Part shown: one piece after another, positions 43,006-53,805 of the stretch
Layout of the letters: every line of letters starts with the position of its first letter
Numbering within the stretch: position 1 is the first letter of the stretch
Source of the DNA: Heterohyrax brucei
Lineage: Eukaryota; Chordata; Mammalia; Hyracoidea; Procaviidae
Assembly: GCA_028571685.1 (NCBI GenBank)
Contig: CM053142.1
Coordinates: 127,836,796 to 127,900,795 of the forward strand
DNA length: 64,000 nt
Direction: 5' to 3'
The notes under the pieces: generated by a model
The model's database searches: none
What the model was told of the DNA's origin: nothing
What the model saw: only the letters and a program-made list of their open reading frames with translations
Made by a program: the position numbers and the translations under genes

Positions 43006-46000
43006 ACTGTTGTTGTTATTGTTAGGTACTGTCTAGTCAGTTCAGACTCTCAGGGACCCTATGTACAACAGAACAAAACGCTGTCCAGTCTTGTGCCGCG
43101 TCCACAGTCATTGCTATGCTTAAGCCCACTGTTGCGACCACAGTATCAGTCCATCTCGTTGACGGTCTTCCTCTTTTTCACTGACCTTCCACTCTACCAA
43201 AGCATGAGGTCTTTCTCCAGGAACTGATCTTTCCTGACAACATGTCCAAAGTATGTGAGATTCAGTCTTGCCATCTTTGCTTCCAAGGAGCACTCTGGTT
43301 GTAATCCTTCCAGAACAGATGTGTTTGTTCTTTTGGCAGTCCATGGTACATTGATAATTCTTCTCCAATACCACAATTCAAAGGCATCAATTCTTCTTCT
43401 GTCTTCTTTGTTCATTGTCCAGCTTTTGCATGCATATGAGGTGATTGAAAATATCATGGCTTGGGTCAGGCACACCTAGTCTTCAAGGCAGCATCTTTGC
43501 TTTTCAATATTTGAAAGAGGTCCTTGGCAGGAGATTTTCCCAATGCAATGTGTCTTTTGATTTCTTGACTGCTGCTTCCACGGACATTGATTGTGGACCC
43601 AAGTAAAATGAAATCCTTGACAACCTCAATCTCTTCTCCATTTGTGACAATGTTGCTTATTGGTCCACTTGTGAGGATTTTTTGTTTTCTTGCTGTTAAG
43701 GTACAATCCATAATGAAGGCTGCAATCTTTGATATTCATCAGTAAGTATTTCAAATCGTCTTCACTTTCAGCAAGTAAGGTGGTGTTGTCTACATAGCAC
43801 AGGTTGTTAATGAGTCATCCTCCAATCTCGATGCCTCATTCTTCTTTGTAGAATCCAGCTTCTCAGATTGTTTGTTTTGCATACAGATTGAAAAGATGTG
43901 GAGAAGGGATACAATCCCAGGGCATCCCTTTCCTGACTTGCAACCAAGCAGTGTCCCTTGTTCTATTTGCATGACTGCCTCTTGATGCATGTACAGATTC
44001 CTTAACAGCACAATTAACTGTTCTGGAATTCCCATTCCTCACAAGTTTAGCCATAACTTATTATGATCCACACAGTTGAATGCCTTTACACTGTCAATGA
44101 AACACAAGTAAACATCTTTCTGGTGTTCTCTGCCTTCAGGCAAAATCCATCTGACATCAGGAATGATATCCCTGGTTCCATGTCCTTTTCTGAATCCAAC
44201 TTGAATTTCTAGCAGTTCCTTGTCAATATACTGTTGCAGTCACTTTTGTATGATCTTGAACAAAATTTTGCTTGCATGTGATATTAACGATATTGTTTGG
44301 TAATTTCTGCAATCAGTTGGATTACCTTTCTTTGGAATGGGCATAAATATGGATCTCTTCTCTCCACTAAAAGACCATAATTGATGGTCCCTGGGGTTTC
44401 CCCTGGGAGCATGGGCCCTGGTCCTGATGCTGTACCTGTTCATAAATCATAATGGAGGTCAACTCTTTGGACAGAAATGGATTGAACATGGTGACACAGC
44501 AACCATGTCACGTATGCAGTTTATGGTTCTATGCATCTATAGGATGTCATCCAGCTGACCTCTTACTGGATGCAGAGGAGAGGGTGGAGAGGAGGGTGTA
44601 GGAGATTGTTAGGAGGATATGACATGTACAGAATGGAGAGGGGGAGTGTGCTGTCACCGGGCAGGGAGCGCAGCGGGAGCTGCTCATTGGCGGGTATGTA
44701 AATTTATATGAGACTGTATATTTTCACTCAATCATAATAAAAAGAAAAAAATAGAAGAAGAAAAAAGAAAAGAAAGGATTCTGGCCAACTCAAAAAAATA
44801 AAAATAAAAAAAGGATCTCTTCCAGTCAGTTGGCCAGGTAGCTGTCCTCCAAGTTTCTTGGTATAGATGAGTGAGCACTCCAGTGCTGCATGCGTTTGTT
44901 GAAATATCTCAATTGATATTAAAATCAGTTCCTGCAGCCTTGTCTTTTTTTGCCAAAGTCTTCAAAGCAGCTTCAGCTTCTTCCTTTTGTACCACTGATT
45001 GCTGATCATATGCTCCCTCTTCAAATGGCTTAACATTAACCAGTTATTTCTGGTATAATGATTCTGTGTATTTCTTCCATCTCCTTTTAATGCTCCCTGA
45101 GTTGTTTAATAGTTTCCCTGTAGAATCCTTCACTATTGCAACTCAAGGCGTGAATTTTTTCTTCAGTTTTTTCAGCTTGAAAACTGCAGAACGTGTTCTT
45201 CTCTTCTGGTTTTCCATTTCCTGCTCTTTGTACATGTCATTGTAACACTTTGTCTTTTTGAGCTGCTCTTTGGAATCTTCTGTTTAGGTCTTTTATTTTG
45301 CCATTCCTTCCTTTTGCTTTAGCTGTTAGACATTCAAAAGCAAGTTTCAGAGTCTCCTCTGACATCCATTTTGGTCTTTTCTTTTTTTCCTGTATTTTTA
45401 ATGACCTCTTGCTCTCTTCATGGGTGATGTCTTTGATGTCATTCCACAATTTGTCTGGTCTTTGGTCACCAGTGATCAGCACATCAAATCTGCTCTTGAG
45501 ATGGCCTTTAAACTCAGGAGGGAGATACACAAGGTCATACTTTGGTTCTTGTGGACGTGTTCTAATTTTCTTCAGCTTTAATTTGTATTTGCCTACAAGC
45601 AGTTGATCTGCGCCACAGTCAGCACCTCGTCTTGCTCTGACTGCTGAGATGGAGATGTTTCATCATCTTTGTCCACAGATGCAGTCACTTTGATTCCGGT
45701 GTATTCCATCTGGTCACGTCTATGAGTACCGTCACCATCTGTGTTGGTTAAAAAAGGTATTTGCAATGAAGAAGTAGTCAGTCTTGCAAAATTCTATCAT
45801 GCGATCTCTGGCATTATTTCTGTATTTTCCAATTACTAATCCTTCTTTGTTTCCAACTTTTGCATTCTAGTCAATGTACCCTGACTGCATGTTCGATCAA
45901 TTTCAGACTGAAGAAGCTGGTAAAAATCTTCAGTCTCTTCTTCTTTGGCCTTAGTGGTTGGCACGTAAATTTGAATAATAATTGTATTAACTGGCCTTCC

Positions 46001-46265
46001 TTGTGGGCATATGAATATTATCCTATCACTGACAGCATTGTACTTCAGGACAGATCATGAAATGTTCTTTTTGATGATGAACGCAACACTGTTTCTCTTC
46101 AAGTTTTCATTCCGGGAATAGTAGACCATGCAATTGTCGGATTCAAAATAGCCCAAACCAGTCCATTTCTGCTCACTAATGCCCGGGATATCGATATTTA
46201 TGTGTTCCATTTCATTGTTGATGATGTCCAATTTTCCTCAATTCATGCTTCCTACATTCCATGTC
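43006..46265 (-). pseudogene. Near-full-length RTE (BovB-like) LINE, broken
   Basis: RTE encodes one protein with an AP-type endonuclease and a reverse transcriptase. Reading right to left, the endonuclease end is near 46000-46265 (NCMVYYSRNENLKRNSVAF). The linker lies at 45237-45530 (PPEFKGHLKSRFDVL, SEETLKLAFECL). The RT palm has YVDNTTLLAESEDDLKY at about 43752-43796, where the family has YADD, so the catalytic pair is damaged. The C-terminal part is at 43194-43711 (LGSTINVRGSSSQEIK, SWTMNKEDRRRIDAFELWYW, LTYFGHVVRKDQFLEKD). The 3' end 'gttgttgttattgttaggta' starts the interval. Without the 452-bp nested X copy the element is about 2.8 kb, slightly short of a full RTE at the 5' end. Frameshifts and stops make it inactive. 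Confidence 0.9.
44361..44812 (+). mobile_element. X-type retroposon nested in the RTE, 10-bp target duplication
   Basis: 'ggatctcttc' flanks it at 44351-44360 and 44813-44822, and the RTE sequence is continuous across the site. It starts 'tctccactaaaagaccataa', so it is truncated at almost the same point as the window-start copy, and it ends in an A-rich tail from about 44735. Confidence 0.92.
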
Positions 46266-46269
46266 CCCA

Positions 46270-46553
46270 TCCTGGTGCTTTCTAAAGGACACACTCAGCT
46301 CCAGGTGTTGCTTTTCAGTGGTATGAAGTTTCCAAGTATCTCTGTTAGCTTCTCTCTTTTACATCTCAAGAGAGTGCCTCAAAGCACAAAACAAAGTTGC
46401 AGTTTGATTCGTGTCCTGCCAACACAACTGCTGTCCTTCCACTCTCGTTAACACAGAGGCAGGAATTCCAACATGGAAGAACATCACACAATGCCAGGAA
46501 TTAAGGCTCAGTCAAATTGCCACAGGTTTTTTTGAAAACAATTCAATCCTTAA
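46270..46553 (-). mobile_element. MaLR-like LTR, second part, split by RTE
   Basis: It resumes with 'ttctaaaggacacactcagc' and 'gtggtatgaagtttccaagt' and ends 'aaaacaattcaatccttaat', parallel to the end of the LTR at 19938-20454. Confidence 0.75.
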
Positions 46554-48134
46554 TGGGTTGTTTTTTTTTTTTTTTTTCAGGGAAAACGACAATAAAAATA
46601 TTGAAGTTAGATACTGAAGTACTCCACAAAGAGTTTGGTGATTGAGTGCCCAGACTGTCTTTCTCAATTCTAATTCATACATGTTGATCCCCAAAAGATA
46701 ATAGGTAACCTGACTTACAAAAGAGTGAATATACTTTCCCACAGGCTATCTAAATATTGACACAGTAAGTAGTTAAAAAGTGCAAATGAGTTTGTAATCA
46801 TTTTGAATTACAGAACACTAAAAAATTGGTTTCTTCTAAATTGCCTAAGTTACTTTTTCTCTGGGACTGCACAGAGTACATAGCCGTAGAATTCTTGCTA
46901 AACACCTTTCATGCCAAGCAGTACATACAGTGATCATGACCTTTTGCAGCCTTTAGGGTTTATCAGGAAGCTGCGGTACCACTGACTGTCTGCTGCAAGA
47001 CAGTGCCCTTTGGGACTGTTTGAAACCAAAGAAATAAATGTATGCTACAGATTACTGATTTTACAGGGTATTGTATGAGGTGTCTGTGTTTGAGGTAGGA
47101 AAAATAGTAATCTTGAGAATTTTTATTTGTTATGCATGTGTACCAACAGACCCCAGTGAAGACTCTGGGGTATAATTAGTGGTGCTTCCTATGTATCACT
47201 GAACCTTTAGGCTAGGTTTATGGGAGGGGGTAAGAAAAAATAAAAACCCACACTGCCTACCAAATAAATATTCAGACACATTCAATGAATTGTGCATGTT
47301 TTCACTAATGAAAACACACAGTGTCAACAACAAGTTGAAAGCAGAAAATACTTGAGTCATCAAACGGGTAAAAGGAATTCCCACTTTTACCTAGTCAGTT
47401 TCATGAATATAAATGTATTTGTTAAGCAGAGGGGGTTTTGAAAGCAAGTGTCAAAACTCCCCAGGTTCCCTGGACAGCCTTAGATCTGTTCCAGACACAA
47501 TTAGGCATTTCGTTTGCAACAAGGGCTAAACCCGAGGCTGCTGAGCACAGAGGTCACCCACTTTCTTCCCAGGAGAGGTGTGTTACCAAGCCAAAATCTT
47601 TGCTCAGATTCAGTCCTCTAACGAAGGAAGCAGTTCGGTGACGATAGTCATGCAGTAACAGAAGCAAAAGCGGAGGGAGGAAACCACAATAAAACAATGC
47701 TGTAAGGGTTGTGCCAATTCTCAAATATTGTGCTCTGTGATAGGCATATAAGCTAAAATGCCAGTGGGGACTGTGAAAATTTAAGACAAGAAAGAAAGGA
47801 AAAAGAGCAGGCCGTTATAAGAAAAGGCTATACAAAGTTTACAAGAAATAGCAACTGGCACTCATGTCAGCATCAGGCAGCAATAGAGAGTGGTGGGAAG
47901 TGCAGTGAAGTGGAGAGTATCCTGCAGGCAGGACTTGCTAACCGTGCCAAGGTGAAAAAATAGATCAAACATAGCTGAAACATATATGTTTCATGGCATT
48001 CTGAATTTTAATATGTTGCCAATTCATTTTAAAAATTAAAAACACTGTGTTGATCAAAATAAACCATGGTTGCTCTTTGATACATGGTATGTAACCAGTG
48101 TGTTGTGTAGCTGTATTAATGATGATAATTCATT
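46554..48134. other. No recognised feature (start of longest repeat-poor stretch)
   Basis: It begins with a T-run at 46560-46577. After that I recognise no repeat. Open frames are under 80 codons and motif-free. Confidence 0.4.
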
Positions 48135-48215
48135 ATTGCTCAGATTCTTTTATAGTGCTTCCTAGTGCCTGCTGTGAACTACTTTACATGTATTAACTCT
48201 TTTAGTTCAAAATAA
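48135..48215 (-). mobile_element. MIR-like fragment
   Basis: 'tagtgcctgctgtgaactac' and 'tttacatgtattaactcttt' resemble antisense MIR. The match is short. Confidence 0.45.
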
Positions 48216-49119
48216 TCTACAGTTTCATACTAATACCACAACAGTGTTCCAGAGTAAATTGTATGGCTTTGTGTTTCAAAACCAAAAATGGCTCACATAC
48301 AGGTAATTCTAAATAACTGCCTTTAATTGTTCTTGATTATATCTAACCATTTAAGGAGGTACCTGGAATACAGACTGAGTCAGCTAGGACTCAGTCTAGT
48401 CTATAAGATGAGGGCTTAGAATATGTGAGCATTTAGAGAAATCAGATCTATTTATTAACTGCCAGAGCTCTTTACCTTTCATCGCCACCTATCAAGCACT
48501 ATAAGAAGTGTATAGGTGTGTGAGAAAGATACAGTCTGTAATTTCTGAGAATCCTTTCACAGTGCTATTGCTATCATGTTGTCTGAAGCAAAAATTTGAG
48601 GGAACCAAATTTGCCCTTTTACATAAAGTTTTAGAAGACTACTCCACTGAAATAACAGTTTTTCCTTCAGTGGTGATTGCTAGGTTTCTTTAAATTTATC
48701 TGTTTTAAACTCTCTTTTTAAACAAGAAAATTTTCTTTGAAGAGGTTAACATATCAAATGCTGAATACCATAATATGACCTAACTTTTCTGGACTCGCTG
48801 TGACTGTATTGCAAGCAATCATATAAAGTTGCAACAGCCACGTTAAGTGGAAAAAAGGAAGTTGAAGGGGAGAAATGAATAGACAAAGCTGAGTTTATTT
48901 TACTGTTTTATCTAAGGGGACATTTGTCTTTCAGATTTCAAGAATTAGGTGATCACAGATCAAAAAGATCCATGGGACCATTATAGTACATATACATACA
49001 CAGGCTTTTTAATGAAAATAGGTCTTTATTTTTCTTTTAAAGAAAAGCTCTGTTTTTCATTTAAACTAACAACAACAAAAAAAAACCCTAACTGAATGTG
49101 TTTTTTAAGAATACACAGA
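48216..49119. other. No recognised feature
   Basis: Nothing recognised on either strand. Confidence 0.4.
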
Positions 49120-49680
49120 GAAATGGCTACATAATCCAGAGAAATCTGCATGAGACCAGAAGAACTAGATGGTGCCCAGCTACCACCAATGACTACCCTG
49201 AGAGTACAACAAAGAGTCTCCAGTGAAATAGGAGAAAAATGGGGTACAGAACTTGAACTCCATTAAAATACTAGACTTGATGGTCCAACAGACAGGAAGG
49301 TCCCCAGAAGACAGGTGCCCAAGACTCTCTGTTAGCCTAGAACTGAAACTATTCCTAAAGCCAACTCTTTGATCAAAGACTGGACTGAACTATAAGATAT
49401 AAAATGATATTGGAGAAGAGTGTGCTTTGGGGCTTAAGCAGATACCTGAGATTAACTGGGCAGGTCCTTCCCAAAGGTACAATAAGAAGGTACATGGGGC
49501 CAGCAGCTGGTTGAATGGACATGGGAAATACAAGGCAGAAAGGGGGAGTGTGCTGTCACAGGGTGCAGACAGCAGCTAGAATTACATACCAATGAATGTA
49601 CATTTTTGTATGACAAATTGACTTGGAATGTAAACTTTCACTTAAAGTGCAAAAAAAATACATATATATATTTTAAAAAA
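49120..49680 (+). mobile_element. X-type retroposon, third sub-type
   Basis: It contains 'agaactagatggtgcccagc' (from 49161), 'tctgttagcctagaactgaa', 'ggagtgtgctgtcacagggt' and 'aaactttcacttaaagtgca', then an A-rich end. The 'gtgctgtcac' and 'aatgtacattt' blocks also occur in the sub-type at 1-407, supporting a common origin. It is non-coding. Confidence 0.75.
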
Positions 49681-49683
49681 AGA

Positions 49684-50395
49684 ATATATGGAAACCCTAG
49701 TGGTGTAGAGGGTAAGAGCTGTGGCTGCTGTCGTGGATTGAGTTGTGTCCCCCCAATAATATGTGTAGCCGTGTGGCTGGGCCATGACTCCCAGTATCTT
49801 GTGACTGTCCTCTGTTTTATGGTTTTCCTGTGCTGTATGTTAAAGGATTAGGGTGGGACTTTAAATCCTTTCATAGGATCACCTCCCTGCTCCACTGTAA
49901 AGGGAGTTTCCCTGGAGTATGGCTTGCCCCACCCTTAACCCTTTCAGCCTGCAAGAGATAAAAGGAAAGGGAGACAGGCTGAGAATTGGGAACCTCGTAC
50001 CATGAAGGAAGCAGCACTGGGAGAAGAGCGCATCCTTCAGACCTGAAGTTCCTGCGCCAAGATGCTCCCTGGACAAAGACTGATGCAATACTGGACTTGC
50101 CTCCTGAGCCGACAGGGGGAAAGCCTTTCCCTGGAGGGGACACCCTGAATGTGGACTTGCAGCCTACCAGACTGTGTAAGAATAGAATTAAAACCATCCA
50201 CTCTGTGGTATTTCTGTTAGAGCAGCCCTAGCTGACTAAAATAGCTGCTAACCAAAAAGGCTGGCAATTCAAATCCACCAGGTGCTCCTTGGAAACTCTA
50301 TGGGAAATGCTACCATGTCCTGTCTTTTAGGGTTGCTAGAAGTCAGAATTGACTTGAGGGCAGTTTTTTGTTTGTTTGTTTTTTATACAGATATA
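49684..50395 (+). mobile_element. AfroSINE split by a solo LTR
   Basis: The head 'ggaaaccctagtggtgtaga' and 'gctgtggctgc' are interrupted at 49728. The rest, 'gctgctaaccaaaaaggctg' through 'gtcagaattgacttgagggc', follows the LTR from 50244. Confidence 0.92.
49729..50243 (+). mobile_element. Solo LTR (MaLR-like, 515 bp) with 5-bp target duplication
   Basis: The LTR starts TGTCGTGGATTGAG and ends GACTAAAATA, flanked by GCTGC at 49724-49728 and 50244-50248. It carries an AGATAAAAGG block (possible TATA region) and 'gaattaaaaccatccactct' near the 3' end. It is related to the LTRs at 19938 and 42802. Only a solo LTR remains, so the internal part was probably lost by LTR-LTR recombination. Confidence 0.9.
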
Positions 50396-50397
50396 TG

Positions 50398-50932
50398 AGG
50401 ACTGGCAATTAAGTTTGCTAATTCATCCTAGAAAATGCTACGTACCTCATTGCTGAATAGCACTACAGTGACCTTCAAAGTAATCCTCTTAGGAAGCTAT
50501 GAACTGATACCAGCACCTAGTCCACCCTTCAAAGCACTTTTGGAGTTCTTTCTGGAATGGCCCTGTGCACAGTGGCACAGTGGCAATTTCACAAGCTTAA
50601 TTGTGTAGTCATCTGTGAGGGACTTTTTCACCAGTAAACAACTGTATTGTAGCACTCTCCCCACTCGCCTGATCTGGACCCCAATGACTTTACTCTTTAC
50701 CTGAAGATAAAGTAAATATTGAAAGGAAGACATTTTGATGACATTCAGGACATCAAGGATAACATGACAACAGCTCTGATGGCCATTCCAGAAAAAGTTC
50801 CAAAATTGCTTTGAAGGGTGGACTCAGTGCTGGTGTCAGCGCATAGCTTCCCAAGGGGAGTACTTCTAAGGTGACTGCAGTGATACACAGCACTTTTTGT
50901 AGGATGCATTTGCCAACTTAATTGGTAGTCCT
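50398..50932 (+). mobile_element. Mariner-derived element with long inverted arms
   Basis: The left arm (50398-50562) is a diverged reverse complement of the right arm (50781-50932): 'aggactggcaattaag' against 'ttaattggtagtcct', and 'ctggaatggcc' against 'ggccattccag'. The right arm encodes the C-terminus of a mariner transposase, so the left arm is an inverted extra copy of that end. The whole could fold as a hairpin with a loop of about 220 nt. Confidence 0.8.
50665..50880 (+). pseudogene. Mariner transposase C-terminal remnant
   Basis: The plus-strand translation reads SPHSPDLDPNDFTLYLKIK, stop, ILKGRHFDDIQDIKDNMTTA, LMAIPEKVPKLL. It matches the 'YSPDLAPCDFFLFPKLK...LKGRRFD..EDI' block that holds the third catalytic Asp of DD34D mariner transposases (PNDF here). 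The first two catalytic Asp are absent, so the protein is a fragment. Confidence 0.8.
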
Positions 50933-51354
50933 TGTACATAGGCAGAATCCATTTTAAACATCTTTTGTGGGTTTTCCAAATTGTTTAGTCGTAATGGAAT
51001 TAGGTTATATTGGTTATAATGAAATCATTCCTAGAAATCATTTTTTCCATTTGGGGACATTATGGAGGAAATAGACTTGATGTCCAGTTCAAGAAGAGGA
51101 ATAGCTAAAAAGTATATTGATCTTAAAATGAATAATACAGAAATTCCAGGCACTGTCTTTCTTTTGTCTTTTCCGTGGGATGCAATACTGTGATTGATGC
51201 ACTTATCTTGGCTAGGACAGAAGGCAGAGACTTCCAGCTGGCCTTTCTCTGGCCTCTTAGATTGCTCTGATCTCACAGGCCAAGTGACCAGCGTCAGAGC
51301 TGAAGCAGCTACCCAATATGTCTATTTCGGTTATACATTTGGACACTACTGGGT
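50933..51354. other. No recognised feature
   Basis: Open frames at 51031-51376 have no motif. Confidence 0.4.
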
Positions 51355-51523
51355 GAGTCCCTGGTGGCATAGTTGATTAAGTGCTATGACTGCTCACCAA
51401 AAGGTTGTCAGTTCAAATCCACCAGGTGGTCCTTGGAAACTCTGCAGGGCTGTTCTTCTCTGTCCTGTATGGTCCTCATGAGATGGAATTGACTTTATGG
51501 CAGTGGGTTTGGCTTTTCGTGAG
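51355..51523 (+). mobile_element. AfroSINE
   Basis: Head 'gtccctggtggcatagttga' through tail 'gagatggaattgactttatg'. Confidence 0.9.
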
Positions 51524-52192
51524 GTGAGTTCACAGACCTGGTGGACCTCCTGGGAGCCAGATCCAGACCAGGACTCCGTTTATTAGCTGGCCCCACAAGT
51601 TCACATGCTAACCAAGGGCCAAGAGAATGGTTAAGATCTCTGGATATCAATGTCCCCATTCCCTAGTAAAGGGTCATATGTTTCTTTAGGAAAGAATAGA
51701 AGGAATCACTACAGTGCCCACTTGCTCTGGTGTTGAAGGGCCTTTCTACCTCGAGATATGGTCTCTTCTGTCGGTAGTCTCTGGGTTCAAACACCAGCTC
51801 AGGTCCACAAACATTCTATTGGAGTGACTTCCCTCGGCTTCCTGATCATCCATCCTTAATGTCTTGATTTTGTGGTGTCAGTAGTACCCTTGCTGGCTGG
51901 CCATCTATTTTGTCCCTGGAGACATTGTGTTCTACTACTTTCAGTTGGTAATGCAGTGCTTAATTATTCGTGCCACCCAAGACATACTCCTCAAACAGAA
52001 AAACTCATTTTCCCAACCTTATTCTCCTTACCAAGTTCTTGTAGAATGTAGACCCCATCTGTCTCCTCCTGATGCATCCTGAATGAATCTTGTAGCTCTT
52101 TGAGGTCTGATCGCTTACCCCCGCTTATGAGGCCCAGTATGTCCTCAGCCTAGTTACACTGTGACTTAACCCTGGCTATTGGCCTAGTCTAC
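51524..52192. other. No confident call; possibly LTR or ERV internal sequence on minus strand
   Basis: The 'ccgtttattagctggcccca' text suggests an antisense AATAAA signal, but I cannot place boundaries or a family. Confidence 0.3.
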
Positions 52193-52590
52193 CACCTGTC
52201 AGTTTGTCATACTGTGGTGGCTTGGGTGTTGCCATGACGCTAGAAGCTATACTACTAGTATTTCAAATACCAGTGGGGTCACCCATGGTGGATAAGTTTC
52301 AGGGAAGTTCCCAGGCTAAAGCAGACTAGGAAGAAAAGTCTGACAATCTACTTCCAAAAATAAAACATTGAAAACCCTGTGAATCACAATAGAATATTGT
52401 CAGAAACAGGGCTGAGCCTCCAGTGTTGGAAAACACTCAAAATACACACTGCTCACAGCAACAGACTTGACTACTCTAACAATCATGAACAAGGTGCAAG
52501 ACTTGGCAACTTTTTACTCTGTTGCACACAGGATAGCTATGTACTGGTGCCACCTCAACAGCAACCAACAACATGAGCCTAACGGCAACC
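52193..52590 (+). mobile_element. Internally deleted RTE derivative (5' end joined to 3' end)
   Basis: The left part 'tgtcagtttgtcatactgtg', 'gaagctatactactagtatt' and 'aaagcagactaggaagaaaa' is the RTE 5' leader as I recall it. The right part 'gacttggcaactttttactc', 'tgttgcacacaggatagcta', 'ccaacaac' is the RTE 3' end. The endonuclease and RT coding region between them is missing. This is the structure of a non-autonomous derivative and the apparent source of the body shared with tRNA-Gly SINEs. Confidence 0.7.
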
Positions 52591-52690
52591 ACGGAGTGCA
52601 CCCTCATGCTGGGAGGGAATTCACGATTCTTAAGTACATCACTTAAGATGCTTCCATCCATGTACTTGAATCACAGTTGGAAGCTTAGCC

Positions 52691-52831
52691 TTTTTTTTTT
52701 TTTAATTTTTATTTAACATAACTGAGTGAAAATGTACATTCACATATAAATTTACATGCCCCCCTATATGCAGCTTCCACTGCTCTCCCTGTCCGGTGAC
52801 AGCACACTATTCCTCTCTGCTCCATACATGT
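52691..52831 (-). mobile_element. X-type retroposon, strongly 5'-truncated, with target duplication
   Basis: 'gaagcttagcc' flanks it at 52680-52690 and 52832-52842. Only the last 140 bp are present, with the A-tail at the left as a T-run. It closely resembles the copy at 37130, suggesting recent activity relative to the other repeats. Confidence 0.92.
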
Positions 52832-52842
52832 GAAGCTTAGCC

Positions 52843-53259
52843 TTCTTTTGATCTCTGGTATTGTTATGATAAAGTACTCAGCTTTCTCTCACCTCCCTAC
52901 AAAAGATGAGAGCCTCTTACATGCAACCAAGGATGCTATCCCCAGCTTTCACATCCAGCTTTTAACTGTTAATCAATCACTCTGAATATTTTGTCTTAAA
53001 AAATTCGGATCCGACTCGACGGCACTTGGCTTGGCTATTTTTCCAGAGTATTAGCAGAGCTTACCAATAGCCACCCAGTTCCACCATTGTGACAGTTATT
53101 CTCACATATTTCTCAAAATCATATGGCACCGTAGCAGTCAGCGCTTTCCTTTCCACCAGTACGTCCTCCCAGTTCATCACGGATAGGTTTCTCACGGCTA
53201 GTGAGAGGTAGGTATTTCAGCTGCAAAACTCTATCCCAGATCTCTCGGATGACTCCTGG
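52843..53259 (-). other. Possible ERVL internal remnant
   Basis: It follows, on the minus strand, a primer-binding-site-like TGGTACCAGGAGTCATC at about 53255-53271. A 57-codon frame runs on the minus strand from the adjacent LTR end to about 53130. I recognise no retroviral domain in it. Confidence 0.3.
53004..53037 (+). mobile_element. AfroSINE 3' tail fragment
   Basis: 'cggatccgactcgacggcac' followed by 'ttggctt', with almost no mutation. Confidence 0.8.
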
Positions 53260-53271
53260 TACCAGTTGTTC

Positions 53272-53800
53272 CTGGCGAGTTTCTTCAGAACGCAGACCTG
53301 GGGGTGAATATTAGAGTTCAAGAGTCTCTAATCCCGGAGTTTCTTATCTATGGTGTCTCTTGGAATCATCAGCTATGGAAGAGAAGGTCCAAAGTAGGAC
53401 CAGGCAGAGGGGGCAGTCTTAACCAGTGTAGAAGTGAATTCTGGTATCCCTGAAGCTGGAAGGACCCTGTGTATGGGCCTGAGCTGAAATGTGGGGCTGG
53501 CCTTTTTTCCCCAGTGTGGATCAGTCATCAGATGCAGGCATTCTGGGAAAGGGGCATGACCTCAGGTGAAGTCACTTCCTTCAGCCGATGCAATCCCTGA
53601 GAGCCAGGGCAACAGCCCTAGAAACTAGGAGAGGAAGTTACAGAAAGAGATTCTGGGTGATGCAGAGCTGTTTCCACCTGTACACAGTCTCTTAGACATT
53701 CTTGGCTGAGTGACTCATTCTTTGAAAGGTGACTGTTAATACCGACCATTTGCAGATACAAACTAAACAACGTTGTTCTGGATTTTACTTCCCAGGTGCA
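53272..53800 (-). mobile_element. ERVL-type LTR with adjacent tRNA-Leu-like primer-binding site
   Basis: On the minus strand the region reads 'ctcaggcccatacacagggt', 'ccttccagcttcagggatac', 'ctctgcctggtcctactttg' and ends just before TGGTACCAGGAGTCATC, which resembles the ERVL primer-binding site. The left edge follows from that motif. The right edge is approximate. Confidence 0.45.
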
Positions 53801-53805
53801 TCAGC

